From: Bacteroidota bacterium
Lineage (GTDB): Bacteria; Bacteroidota; Bacteroidia; Bacteroidales; F082
Length of the DNA stretch: 64,000 nt
Direction: 5' to 3'
Assembly (NCBI GenBank): GCA_023396415.1
Contig: JAEWWJ010000106.1
Location: 1 to 64,000 of the forward strand
Positions within the stretch are counted from its first letter, which is position 1. Each line of letters opens with the position of its first letter. A model generated the notes under the pieces. The model made no database searches, had not been told where the DNA came from, and saw only the letters and a program-made list of their open reading frames with translations. The translations under genes and the position numbers were made by a program. Shown one piece after another: positions 17,089 to 26,572 of the stretch.

Positions 17089-18372
17089 TTATTCGTTTTC
17101 AATTTGGGTTTCCGAAGCAGCTACCAAGCACGAAACAGTGGCATCGCCGGTAACGTTAACCACGGTTCGGAGCATATCGAGCGGACGATCAACAGCAAAA
17201 ATCAAAGCTATGCCTTCGGTTGGCACGCCAACAGCGTTCAACACAATGACAAGCATAATCATGCCCGCTCCAGGAACGGCTGCCGAGCCAATGGAAGCCA
17301 AGGTGGCAGTAAGAATAATCGTCAGCTGTTGTCCTAAATCGAGATCCATTCCATAAATCTGTGCTAAAAACACAGCAGCCACGGCTTGGTAGAGACTGGT
17401 TCCATCCATATTAATGGTGGCTCCAAGAGGCAAAACAAAACTGGCAACCTCTTTTTTCACGCCCAAGTTTTTCTCGCAACAGTCCATGGTTACCGGCAAG
17501 GTGGCGGCACTCGAACTGGTTGAAAAAGCCAACAACTGCGCCGGCGAAATGCCTTTTAAAAATTGTCTGTAGTCAATAGACGTGAACAACTTCAACAACA
17601 GGGGATACACTACAAAGATGACCAGCAAAAGACCAATAATCACTGTAAGACCATACATTCCTAAAGTACCAAAAAGCTGAATGGTATCGGCAATATTATC
17701 ACCGGCCAATTGCGTTGTCATACTTGCGATGAGCGCAAAAACACCTACGGGAGCTGTTTTCATGATGAGGTGAATCATTTGCATGACTACCTCGTTAAAG
17801 CCATCGAAGAATTGCCGAATCTGAAGGGTTTTATCAGCCGGAACCAGCACCAAAGCCACCCCAAAAAGCAAAGAAAAAACAATCACCTGTAGCATATTGG
17901 TGTTGTTGGTCATGGCATTAAAAATATTGTCGGGCACTAAGTTCACCACAAATTGCAAAGGGCCGTCTTCTTTTGGTGCCACTTCTGCCACATTGGCTGC
18001 ATATTTGACACGAAACTCAGCTGATTTTTCTTCAGAAAGAAATTTCCCGGGCTTGGTGATGTTGACCATTAACAGTCCAATGCTGATGGCAATCACTGTT
18101 GTGATAAGATATATTCCAATGGCTTTGAAGCCTATGCGCGACAACCGCGAAACATCATTCAGACCGGAAATTCCATTGATCAGCGAAGCAATAATCAGTG
18201 GAATGGCAATGAGCTTGAGCAAGTTGATGAAAATGGTTCCCCAAGGTTGAATCCATGTGCTTGTAAAGTTTTGCCAGCCCAACCAAACAGCAAGAACTCC
18301 AAAAATAACCCCTGCTATCATGCCAATCAAAATGAGCCAATGCAGTGGAAAACCCTTTTTCTTCATCTTCAA
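17089..18372 (-). CDS. Dicarboxylate/amino acid:cation symporter (DAACS family)
   Basis: A 427-residue inner-membrane transporter of the GltP/DctA/SdcS type. Family hallmarks are the serine-rich hairpin loop FSTSSSAATLPVTM, the NMDGTSLYQAVAAVFLAQ motif of helix 7 and the second hairpin region ASIGSAAVPGAG. It imports glutamate/aspartate or C4-dicarboxylates with sodium or protons; the substrate cannot be separated from sequence alone. A TAnnTTTG box lies just upstream, and the propeller protein gene follows closely. Confidence 0.92.
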   Translation of the reverse strand: MKMKKKGFPLHWLILIGMIAGVIFGVLAVWLGWQNFTSTWIQPWGTIFINLLKLIAIPLIIASLINGISGLNDVSRLSRIGFKAIGIYLITTVIAISIGLLMVNITKPGKFLSEEKSAEFRVKYAANVAEVAPKEDGPLQFVVNLVPDNIFNAMTNNTNMLQVIVFSLLFGVALVLVPADKTLQIRQFFDGFNEVVMQMIHLIMKTAPVGVFALIASMTTQLAGDNIADTIQLFGTLGMYGLTVIIGLLLVIFVVYPLLLKLFTSIDYRQFLKGISPAQLLAFSTSSSAATLPVTMDCCEKNLGVKKEVASFVLPLGATINMDGTSLYQAVAAVFLAQIYGMDLDLGQQLTIILTATLASIGSAAVPGAGMIMLVIVLNAVGVPTEGIALIFAVDRPLDMLRTVVNVTGDATVSCLVAASETQIENE

Positions 18373-18404
18373 TATTTTAGAAAATAGATCAATGCTTTAA
18401 ACTT

Positions 18405-18412
18405 CAAAAATA
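18405..18412 (-). promoter_or_regulatory. Predicted -7 box for the DAACS symporter
   Basis: Minus-strand TATTTTTG matches TAnnTTTG and lies 32 nt before the ATG at 18372. Confidence 0.6.
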
Positions 18413-18544
18413 GTATTTTATGAGAGGAATCAACGTTTTTTTATGACTTTGACGCAAAAGCGGCAGTTTTTGGCGAAGGCTTGCACTCCATGCAACAAAT
18501 ATTGTTTTATTTTGCTTTTCAGTAAACGGACAAGAGTTCAAACG

Positions 18545-19600
18545 ATGTCAAAACACAAAAGAATAGGAATACTTTCAGCAGGAGGCGACTGCCCCGGCAT
18601 CAACGCAGCCATCCGCGGTGTGGGCAAAACAGCCATTGTTAGGCACAAAATGGAAGTTATTGGTATTTCCTCAGGTTTTTCCGGACTTATCCACAACGAT
18701 TTTCGCAGCTTAACAGAAGAAACGCTCTCGGGCATCCTCACCTTGGGAGGAACCATTTTAGGCACCTCGCGTGAAAAACCATTCAAGAAAAAAGGTAGCT
18801 CAGGAATAGATAAGCCGGAGCTGATCAAAAAAAATTATCGCCAAATGGGCCTCGACTGCTTGGTTTGCATTGGCGGAAATGGCACGCAAAAATCGGCATC
18901 CATGCTCGCAGATGCCGGCCTCAATGTGATTGGGATTCCCAAAACCATTGATAACGATGTGTTTGGAACTGATTTTACCTTTGGCTTTAATTCGGCTGTT
19001 GCTATTGCCACTGAAGCCATTGACCGATTGCACACTACAGCCAACTCCCACAAACGCATCATGGTGATTGAGCTGATGGGCCATCACACCGGTTGGCTTA
19101 CCCTGTATGCCGGATTAGCCGGTGGCGGAGATGTGATTCTGCTTCCCGAATTAGGTTACAACAAAATGGTGGTGAATGACTACCTGCTGCAACGTTATCA
19201 AAAAAAGAAACCTTATTCTATTGTTGTTGTTGCAGAAGGATTGCCTCGGCCCGAAACAGAAAAATCGGCAGCCAATTATGTGGCGCGTGTGATTGAGCAA
19301 GGAACCGGAATTGAAACCCGCACCACCATTTTGGGCTATGTGCAACGCGGTGGAAGCCCATCAGCTATGGATCGTATTTTGGCTACGCGGTTTGGCTCTC
19401 ATGCCGTGCAATTGATTGCAGATGAAAATTACGGTCGCATGGTGGTGAATAGAAACAACGAAACAGAAAGTATCGCCCTGAGCGAGGTGGCCGGAAAACT
19501 CAACACCGTGCCAACAAACCATTCTTTTATTGCCAAAGCCCAGGCGCTCGACATCTGCATGGGCCTTGCTTCAAATGCTGAGAAACAAAAATCATTATGA
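18545..19600 (+). CDS. pfkA: 6-phosphofructokinase
   Basis: A glycolytic kinase making fructose 1,6-bisphosphate. The ATG at 18545 gives 351 residues beginning MSKHKRIGILSAGGDCPG, the usual N terminus. The longer frame from 18443 adds 34 residues without family support. Motifs include GGDCPGINAAIRG, the phosphoryl-donor site GGNGTQKS and PKTIDNDV. The Gly in GGNG (E. coli position 104) argues for ATP, while Lys in PKTIDND (position 124) is shared with PPi enzymes and group III ATP enzymes. ATP use is thus likely but not certain. Its stop overlaps the next gene (ATGA). Confidence 0.92.
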   Translation: MSKHKRIGILSAGGDCPGINAAIRGVGKTAIVRHKMEVIGISSGFSGLIHNDFRSLTEETLSGILTLGGTILGTSREKPFKKKGSSGIDKPELIKKNYRQMGLDCLVCIGGNGTQKSASMLADAGLNVIGIPKTIDNDVFGTDFTFGFNSAVAIATEAIDRLHTTANSHKRIMVIELMGHHTGWLTLYAGLAGGGDVILLPELGYNKMVVNDYLLQRYQKKKPYSIVVVAEGLPRPETEKSAANYVARVIEQGTGIETRTTILGYVQRGGSPSAMDRILATRFGSHAVQLIADENYGRMVVNRNNETESIALSEVAGKLNTVPTNHSFIAKAQALDICMGLASNAEKQKSL

Positions 19601-20019
19601 CGAACTTTTTATTGCTAACAGCATACACTTTAACGCTCTTGCTCATCGTGTTGACTTTGGCCTCTTGGACAATTTTGGCCCTTAAAAAATTCAAGAGTGC
19701 CATGATTCTTCCTTGCCAAACAGAAGGCTGTGAAAAATTGTCGAAAAAACTTTTCATCCTGCAATCGTTCCTCCTTCTTTTTGCGGCAGGCCTGGTGTGG
19801 ATGCGCATCAGCCAACTGAATCAAGAACACACCGACAATGTTATTGACAACTTAATCTACGGTCTTTCAAGCCTTTTCTTGATTCGGGCCATTGGTGATT
19901 TCAAAAACTTTGGTTTTTTAAGGTCCCAAAACAATGGCGATTTCACTCGATGGGATCGCAACTTTTTTAGTCCTTTGGCCTTGCTTCTATTCCTTTTGAG
20001 CCTTTCATTGGTCATCTAA
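19597..20019 (+). CDS. DUF3995-like membrane protein
   Basis: A 140-residue protein with four predicted membrane helices (about 5-27, 48-68, 83-97, 120-139). Its C-terminal half, with RAIGDFKNFGF, a short polar loop, then RWDRNFFSPLALLL, matches the conserved pattern of DUF3995 proteins. The N terminus is less typical. The role is unknown. The start overlaps the pfkA stop by 4 nt, indicating translational coupling. Confidence 0.6.
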   Translation: MTNFLLLTAYTLTLLLIVLTLASWTILALKKFKSAMILPCQTEGCEKLSKKLFILQSFLLLFAAGLVWMRISQLNQEHTDNVIDNLIYGLSSLFLIRAIGDFKNFGFLRSQNNGDFTRWDRNFFSPLALLLFLLSLSLVI

Positions 20020-20074
20020 ACAAAGTGATCCATCAGACGAAAATTCTTTTTTACCCCACATCATACCGCTTTTT

Positions 20075-21880
20075 ATGTCGTTCAGACCATCACTTTTCAG
20101 CATTGCGCTCTTTTTCATTATGCTTAACAGCTTTGGACAACAGCCGGATTGGCTCACTTTCTACGAAAAATCAGGGATGTTAGAAACCCCACGTTATGAT
20201 GCTACTATGCAATATGTCCGTCAATTAGACGATTTTTCACCTCAGATCAACACTTCGGTTTTTGGAATCAGTCCCGAAGGAAGAGAACTTGTGGCATTGG
20301 TATATGATAAAGACAGCCTCACCCATCCGGAAGCTATTAGAGAAAAGGGCCGCGTGGTGCTGATGGTTGAGGCCTGCATCCACTCCGGCGAGTCGGAAGG
20401 AAAGGATGCCATGCTGATGCTGCTGCGCGATGTGGTAGCCAACAAGCAGCACACTGCACTTTTTGACAACGTAAGTTTGTTATTTATCCCTATTTTTAAT
20501 GTGGACGGCCACGAACGTTTTAGCGCATTTAGCCGCATCAACCAAAACGGCCCCACAGAAATGGGATGGCGCACCACCGCTCAAAACCTCAACCTAAATC
20601 GCGACTTCCTCAAGGCCGATGCTCCCGAGATGCAAGCATGGCTTCGACTTTTCAACCAATGGAATCCCGAGTTTTTTATTGATACGCATACTACCGATGG
20701 TGCTGATTATCAATACGCTATTACCTATGCTTTGGAAACCGAAGGCCAAACCGATGAAGCCCTCAAGCAATGGCAAAAGAAGAGTTTCATCCCCGTTGTG
20801 GAACAAAAAATGGAAGAACGCGGCTTCCCTTTGTTTCCTTACGTGAGCTTCAAATCGTGGCACGACCCCCGAAGCGGACTTATTTCGGGCGTGGCATCGC
20901 CCATTTATTCTCAAGGATATACCTCGGCGCGCAATCGCCCGGGTATGTTGGTTGAAACCCACATGCTCAAACCCTATCATCTTCGTGTGGAAGCAACCTA
21001 CAACATTATTCTTTCCACCCTCGAAATTTTAAATGAGCAACACCACGAATTGAAGGGGTTGGTGAAAAAAGCAGATCAATTTACCGCTTCTTCCGAATTT
21101 AGAAAAAAGCCTTTTCCCTTGCGTTTCGAGGTGGATTTAACCGACAGCGTGATGGTTCCTTTTAAAGGCGTTGCGTATGAAATCCGCAAGAGCGACCTCA
21201 CCGGCGGTGATTGGTTTATCTACGACAAAGACAAGCCGGAAGAGTTTTTATTGCCTTTTTTTGCCCAAAGCCAACCTGTTTTAGAAACGATGTTACCCGA
21301 AGCTTACATAATTCCTGTTGTTTGGCAGGATGTAATCTATCGAATGCAACTTCATGGAGTTGAAATGTTTCCTTTAGAGAAAGGACGAAATATTCGTTGT
21401 GAAAACTATCGTTTCACCACATTTGAATGGCAACGCAGCCCTTATGAAGGAAGACATCGTGTAACAAAACTTGCTTTTGAAACCTTCGATTCAACAAGGT
21501 TTTTTTCTGCCGGAAGCATGGTAGTACCTATGAATCAGCCTTTGGCAGGAATTATAGCCTACCTGCTCGAACCTAAAGCATCAGGCTCGCTGCTCGAATG
21601 GGGGTTTTTCAATGGCATTTTTGAACAAAAGGAATACGCAGAAACCTATGTGATGGAACCCTTGGCACGCCGGATGCTCGATACCGTGCCGGGATTAAAG
21701 GAGGTGTATAAAATTAAAAAAGAAACTGATAAAGCCTTTGCTGAAAACCAGTGGCTGCAATTGAATTGGTTCTATCGCCAAACACCCTGGTGGGACCAAA
21801 ATTATTTGCTTTATCCTATTGGTCGTATCACCATTCCCAACGAAATTCCGGAAGGAAGCAGCAGAAACACCCGACCTTAG
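20075..21880 (+). CDS. M14 family zinc carboxypeptidase, secreted
   Basis: A 601-residue protein with a signal peptide ending SFGQQ. The M14 fold occupies residues 40-320. Zinc ligands are His103 and Glu106 in CIHSGESEGKD and His205 in FIDTHTTDG. A later conserved segment MLVETHMLKPY lies near the end of the domain. The C-terminal half has no recognised domain. The family removes C-terminal residues from peptides or cell-wall stems in the periplasm or outside the cell. It follows the DUF3995-like gene by 55 nt and may be the third gene of the pfkA transcript. Confidence 0.88.
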   Translation: MSFRPSLFSIALFFIMLNSFGQQPDWLTFYEKSGMLETPRYDATMQYVRQLDDFSPQINTSVFGISPEGRELVALVYDKDSLTHPEAIREKGRVVLMVEACIHSGESEGKDAMLMLLRDVVANKQHTALFDNVSLLFIPIFNVDGHERFSAFSRINQNGPTEMGWRTTAQNLNLNRDFLKADAPEMQAWLRLFNQWNPEFFIDTHTTDGADYQYAITYALETEGQTDEALKQWQKKSFIPVVEQKMEERGFPLFPYVSFKSWHDPRSGLISGVASPIYSQGYTSARNRPGMLVETHMLKPYHLRVEATYNIILSTLEILNEQHHELKGLVKKADQFTASSEFRKKPFPLRFEVDLTDSVMVPFKGVAYEIRKSDLTGGDWFIYDKDKPEEFLLPFFAQSQPVLETMLPEAYIIPVVWQDVIYRMQLHGVEMFPLEKGRNIRCENYRFTTFEWQRSPYEGRHRVTKLAFETFDSTRFFSAGSMVVPMNQPLAGIIAYLLEPKASGSLLEWGFFNGIFEQKEYAETYVMEPLARRMLDTVPGLKEVYKIKKETDKAFAENQWLQLNWFYRQTPWWDQNYLLYPIGRITIPNEIPEGSSRNTRP

Positions 21881-21922
21881 TCCGGTTAAACGTGCTGAAT
21901 GTTAGTCTTTTACGCGCTTTTT

Positions 21923-24900
21923 CTAATCAGAATAGTTTTTTAACTCTTGTTCAACCTGTGGCAATAAGTCATCAATTGATTGTGCAATTGCTTCTACTTG
22001 ATTTATAACCTCCTCACTTTGAATATCTTCAGCAATTTCTAATTGCTGGGCGAGTTGTGAAAGACTTTCGAGGTTGATTGAAAAAGCAGTTCCTTTTAAT
22101 TTGTGTGCCGCCGCCTTTAAAGCAGCATGGTCGGCGTTGACCAGTTGCAATCTAAGATCTGATTTGGCTTGCACCAGACTTTCCTTTAGCACCAACAAAA
22201 ATTCATGTAAAAAAACAGGATCGTCCCCCAAATCCTCTTTCAACATTTCCATCGAAAAGCGATCCTTTACCACCACTTTTGGTGCTTTAGGAGCGGAGGC
22301 TTTTTCTTTCAGCAACAGTTCTTTAGGCTGAAGCCATTTCTCAATGGTTTCGGTAATCGTTTGTTCAATCACCGGTTTGGTAACAAAATCGCACATTCCG
22401 GCCTCAAAACATTTTTCTTTTTCACCTTTCACATTTCCCGCAGTGAGGGCTACCACAGGAACATCTTTAAAACCGGGCAACTGCTTAATGGCTGTCGTGG
22501 CTTCGTAGCCGTTCATTACTGGCATTTGAATGTCCATGAAAACAAAATCAGGCGAATTTTCTTGACAAAAAGCCACCGCATGGCCCCCATGAAGGGCTTC
22601 GTGAAGCACAGCATTTGGCAGTATTTTATGTAAGATTGATTTTGCCAACAACAAGTTCACAGGATTATCTTCGACAATTAGAATGTTAAAAACATCACTA
22701 TACGAACGCGATTCCTTTTGTATAATAATATCATCCACAGGTTGTTGCGAAGATATACGTCGCAACATCTGTACCAAGGTTTTCTGCTTCACCGGCTTCA
22801 CCAATCGGTTGTGGATGCCCAACTGTTCACACTGTTGAATAAAATCGTTGTCATCCAAAGTGCTGTGCCAAATCACTACCGGCGTTGAAGGTTGGAGATA
22901 GCCTTTGGTTTTTCTGAGTGCACTCACCAATTGAAGGCCGTCTTTATCGGGCATGTGGTAATCCATAAAAACAACATCCACATCTTTGTTGGCTGCAAGC
23001 ACTTCAAAAGCAGTGAGGTATCCATCGGATTCAACTGATTCAATGCCAAGATGCCCCAGCATTTCTTTTAGAATATGCCGGTTGTTCTTGTTGTCATCAA
23101 CAATGAGCACCTTGTGAATCTTATCAAAGTTGTCTGTCTTTTCAACGGCACCATATTCAAAGCGCAAAGGGATGTCAAAAAAGAAAGTACTTCCTTTTCC
23201 TGCCTCGCTTTCCAGCTGTAGCTTTGAGTTCATCATGGCCAACAATTTATTGGAAATGGTAAGACCTAAGCCTGTTCCTCCAAATCGCTTGGTTGTTGAG
23301 CTGTCTTCTTGGGTAAAGGCCTCAAAAATGAGGTTCATTTTTTCGGGTTTGATCCCTATACCGGTGTCTCTTACGCTGAAACGGAAGATGGCGTTGTCCG
23401 GATTGGTCAGTTCCAATATCTCAATTTTGAGGGCCACTTCGCCTTCTTCGGTAAATTTGACGGCATTGCTCAGCAGGTTTACCAACACTTGTTTGAGGCG
23501 TACCACATCGGCATAAACAAAGCGAGGAAGCTGAGGCGGCACTTGTAATAATACCTCCAGTCCTTTACGCTGGGCTTGAAAGTTGATCAGGTCAGCACTT
23601 TGATAACCTATTTCTTGCAGGTCGGTTTTTTCAATATAGAGCTCTAATTTACCGGCTTCAATTTTTGAGAAATCAAGGATGTCGTTGATAATATTGAGTA
23701 AGCTTTCCGCCGACTGGCCCACAATATGCAGGTATTCCTTTTGTGTGGAATCAAGTTCGGTTTTTAGCACCAGATCGGTAAAACCAATGACACCATTGAG
23801 CGGCGTTCTAATCTCGTGACTCATATTGGCAAGAAATTCTGATTTGGCCTTACTGGCCTCTTCCAGCTGTTGGTTTTTGAGTTCAATTTCCACATTTTGG
23901 CGGGCCAGCTCGGTAGTGCGTTTTTTGACTTTCTCTTCGAGAATTAATTTTTGTGTGTTGAGCTTTCGCGTGCGCACAATGATGATAAGGTATATCATCA
24001 CGATCAAGAGCAGCAATCCGATGAGATGCACCCACCACAACCTGTACCAAGGTGGCAAAACGACAATTTCTATGCTTGTTTCATTTTCATTCCAAACACC
24101 GCTGTTGTTGGCGCCTTTCACTTTGAAGGTATAGTTGCCCGGAGGAAGCTGAAAATAACTGGCGTTTCGGTTCTCCGAACTTGTGTAAACCCACTCACTT
24201 TGAAGACCTTCCACCTTAAAAGCGTAGCTGTTTTTGGATGAATTGGTAAAATTGATCCCCGTGAAATTAAACACCAGTTCTTTATGATCGTAGGGTAAAT
24301 TCAGTCTTTGCTTCAGGATTAAAGCTGTATCTAACAGCGATCCTGACTCGGGAACCATCGTGTTGTTGAAGAGTTTTAAACCGGTAAGAAAAACGGGAAT
24401 GGGTTTTTCGTTCAGCAGGATTTTTTCGGGAAAGAAATAGCTAAGACCCTTACTACCGCCAAAGAACAATTTCCCATCACTGCCAACAATGGCTGCCTCG
24501 TTGCTAAAGTCGCCATTTTGCAGTCCGTCATCATCGTCGAAAACATGAATTTCTTGCAAATCGGCGCTCATTTGCACAATGTTTTTGTTCACCGCCACCC
24601 AGTAAGTACCACTTTTATCTTGCCTCATGCTGACCACAACGCCTTCATTCAAAATCCGATGCTGTTGAAGGTGTTTCAAATGATCTGTTCCGGGTTCGTA
24701 ATAACACAATCCATCTGAAGAAGTGCCAATCCACATGCGTCCTTGGCGATCTTCAAAAAAGAAATTGATATTAAGCGCTTGTTCCTTAAACGGGAACTGC
24801 TGCATGGTTTGGGTGTTGAGATCGAAAATATTGCCACTTCGCAACCAAACCTGCCGCTTGCTGTCTTCAAAAATATTTGCAATTTGGTTGTTATTGATTT

Positions 24901-26473
24901 TGTTATCAAGCACAGAGGCATTATCAATGAGGTAGTTAAACGTCATTGTTTTGGTGTCGAGCACATTTACACCTCCACCCCAGGTGCCAATCCAGAGGTT
25001 GCCATCAGAGCATTCCTTCAAAGTAACCACGAAACCATTGTTGAGCTTCCAGGGGTTTCCCGGTTCGGCACCGATGCGAATAAAAAGGCTTCCAAGCGGT
25101 GTTTTTACCATGCGGTTGAGGCCATTGTCGGTTCCCACCCACAATACACCGTTTTTATCGCGTAAAACACTTCGTACAATATTACTGCTGAGGCTGTTAA
25201 CATTGTTAGGTTCGTTTTTAAACACCTGAACATTATTGGTTAGAGGATTCCACAGGTTAAGGCCGTTGTTGGTAGCCAACCACAGACTGTCGGGTGCATC
25301 TTCAAAAAGACCATAAACGATGTTTCCGCTCAATTTGCCTGTTTTTCCGGGTTGATTCGTGAACGAGCGGAACGGTTCTTTGATGGGGTCGTAATAACTG
25401 ATTCCCAGATCAGTGCCAATCCAAATGATGTTGTTTTTATCTTTCAAAAAGCATTTCACATAATTATTGACAAGACCAAATTCGTCGTCATATCCGGCTT
25501 GATAGTTTTGAAATATTTTCGTTTTAGGATCATAAACAGAAACTCCCATATCGTGTCCAATCCAAATGGTGCCATCGTTGCTTTTCACAATGGCTTTAAT
25601 GTAGTTGTTGCCAAGACTCTGGCCGTCTAAGGGGTTGTGGGTAAAAACTTCTATCACTTTTTCCTGCTCGAGATCAATACTGCAAAGACCGCCGTCAACA
25701 CCCAACCACAGCAAGCCGCTATCATCCTGAGCCATTCCCTTGGCAAAAGTTCCTGGCAAATCGGGCAACGAAAGGGTTACGATAGTTGCCTTATCGGGAT
25801 GCTGGTGGTTGAACACTTTTGCAAGTCCGGCATCGGTGGCCAACCAAAGCGTTTGTTGGTGGTCAATAAAAATATTTTTAACGAATTTTGAGGCCAACCC
25901 ACTGTTTTGAAGATTGAAAAGCCAAGCCTTTTCTGATTGTGTATCGTACGCAAATAAACCATTAGTGGTGGCTATCCACAACACTTTTTGCGCATCAACA
26001 AGCATATCATCAGGTTCAGCATCGCGAAAATAGTTGGCAATAGAATCGTGAAACCGGATGTTTTCAAAACGATCGAAATAAGGATTGTATCGCGACAGCC
26101 GACCGCTTTTCATGCCCACAAAAAGACCTTTGCCCGGCACATTACACAGCGAAATGACATCGTTATCGGGTAAGCTGCTCGAATCGCTGGCCAGGTTGCG
26201 AAAAATCTTGAATTGGTAGCCGTCATAGCGGTTGAGGCCATTTTCGGTGGCTACCCACAAAAACCCGAAATCGTCGGTTTCCATGGCTTTTACCAAAGCT
26301 CTGCTTAGTCCATTTTGGGTTGTAAGTGAATGAAATCGAATGTTATACATATCAGGCTGCGCGGAGTTGGCACGCCCGGCAACATATATAAGCAACCCAA
26401 GAATCGCGGCTCGAAGCATGAATTTATTCACCATGTCTTGCTGTTTTGTACTTTGCCTCAACCGCTCAAACAT
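21923..26473 (-). CDS. Propeller-type hybrid histidine kinase with two receiver domains and Hpt
   Basis: A 1516-residue one-protein phosphorelay. An N-terminal signal (best seen from Met14) precedes a periplasmic two-component-regulator propeller (about 40-720, repeats such as LWIGTDNGLN), a Y_Y_Y domain and a membrane helix (about 795-818). Then come HisKA with phospho-accepting His near 885 (SHEIRTPLNG) and an HATPase with NLLSNAVKF, DTGIGI and GTGLGL. Two receivers follow (phospho-Asp near 1170 and 1311), then a C-terminal Hpt with His near 1457 (AHKLKGTA). Unlike classic Bacteroides HTCS proteins there is no AraC domain, so the output regulator must be another protein. The start at 26434 is possible. 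Confidence 0.93.
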   Translation of the reverse strand: MFERLRQSTKQQDMVNKFMLRAAILGLLIYVAGRANSAQPDMYNIRFHSLTTQNGLSRALVKAMETDDFGFLWVATENGLNRYDGYQFKIFRNLASDSSSLPDNDVISLCNVPGKGLFVGMKSGRLSRYNPYFDRFENIRFHDSIANYFRDAEPDDMLVDAQKVLWIATTNGLFAYDTQSEKAWLFNLQNSGLASKFVKNIFIDHQQTLWLATDAGLAKVFNHQHPDKATIVTLSLPDLPGTFAKGMAQDDSGLLWLGVDGGLCSIDLEQEKVIEVFTHNPLDGQSLGNNYIKAIVKSNDGTIWIGHDMGVSVYDPKTKIFQNYQAGYDDEFGLVNNYVKCFLKDKNNIIWIGTDLGISYYDPIKEPFRSFTNQPGKTGKLSGNIVYGLFEDAPDSLWLATNNGLNLWNPLTNNVQVFKNEPNNVNSLSSNIVRSVLRDKNGVLWVGTDNGLNRMVKTPLGSLFIRIGAEPGNPWKLNNGFVVTLKECSDGNLWIGTWGGGVNVLDTKTMTFNYLIDNASVLDNKINNNQIANIFEDSKRQVWLRSGNIFDLNTQTMQQFPFKEQALNINFFFEDRQGRMWIGTSSDGLCYYEPGTDHLKHLQQHRILNEGVVVSMRQDKSGTYWVAVNKNIVQMSADLQEIHVFDDDDGLQNGDFSNEAAIVGSDGKLFFGGSKGLSYFFPEKILLNEKPIPVFLTGLKLFNNTMVPESGSLLDTALILKQRLNLPYDHKELVFNFTGINFTNSSKNSYAFKVEGLQSEWVYTSSENRNASYFQLPPGNYTFKVKGANNSGVWNENETSIEIVVLPPWYRLWWVHLIGLLLLIVMIYLIIIVRTRKLNTQKLILEEKVKKRTTELARQNVEIELKNQQLEEASKAKSEFLANMSHEIRTPLNGVIGFTDLVLKTELDSTQKEYLHIVGQSAESLLNIINDILDFSKIEAGKLELYIEKTDLQEIGYQSADLINFQAQRKGLEVLLQVPPQLPRFVYADVVRLKQVLVNLLSNAVKFTEEGEVALKIEILELTNPDNAIFRFSVRDTGIGIKPEKMNLIFEAFTQEDSSTTKRFGGTGLGLTISNKLLAMMNSKLQLESEAGKGSTFFFDIPLRFEYGAVEKTDNFDKIHKVLIVDDNKNNRHILKEMLGHLGIESVESDGYLTAFEVLAANKDVDVVFMDYHMPDKDGLQLVSALRKTKGYLQPSTPVVIWHSTLDDNDFIQQCEQLGIHNRLVKPVKQKTLVQMLRRISSQQPVDDIIIQKESRSYSDVFNILIVEDNPVNLLLAKSILHKILPNAVLHEALHGGHAVAFCQENSPDFVFMDIQMPVMNGYEATTAIKQLPGFKDVPVVALTAGNVKGEKEKCFEAGMCDFVTKPVIEQTITETIEKWLQPKELLLKEKASAPKAPKVVVKDRFSMEMLKEDLGDDPVFLHEFLLVLKESLVQAKSDLRLQLVNADHAALKAAAHKLKGTAFSINLESLSQLAQQLEIAEDIQSEEVINQVEAIAQSIDDLLPQVEQELKNYSD

Positions 26474-26500
26474 AGCGTGTTGTGCAAATTAATAATTCCT

Positions 26501-26508
26501 CAAAAGTA
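26501..26508 (-). promoter_or_regulatory. Predicted -7 box for the hybrid kinase
   Basis: Minus-strand TACTTTTG matches TAnnTTTG and lies 27 nt before the ATG at 26473. Confidence 0.6.
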
Positions 26509-26572
26509 GCGAGAAACTGATCAACAAACAAAAAAAACTAACAATGATTGAATATCGAAGGATTGATCGTTT

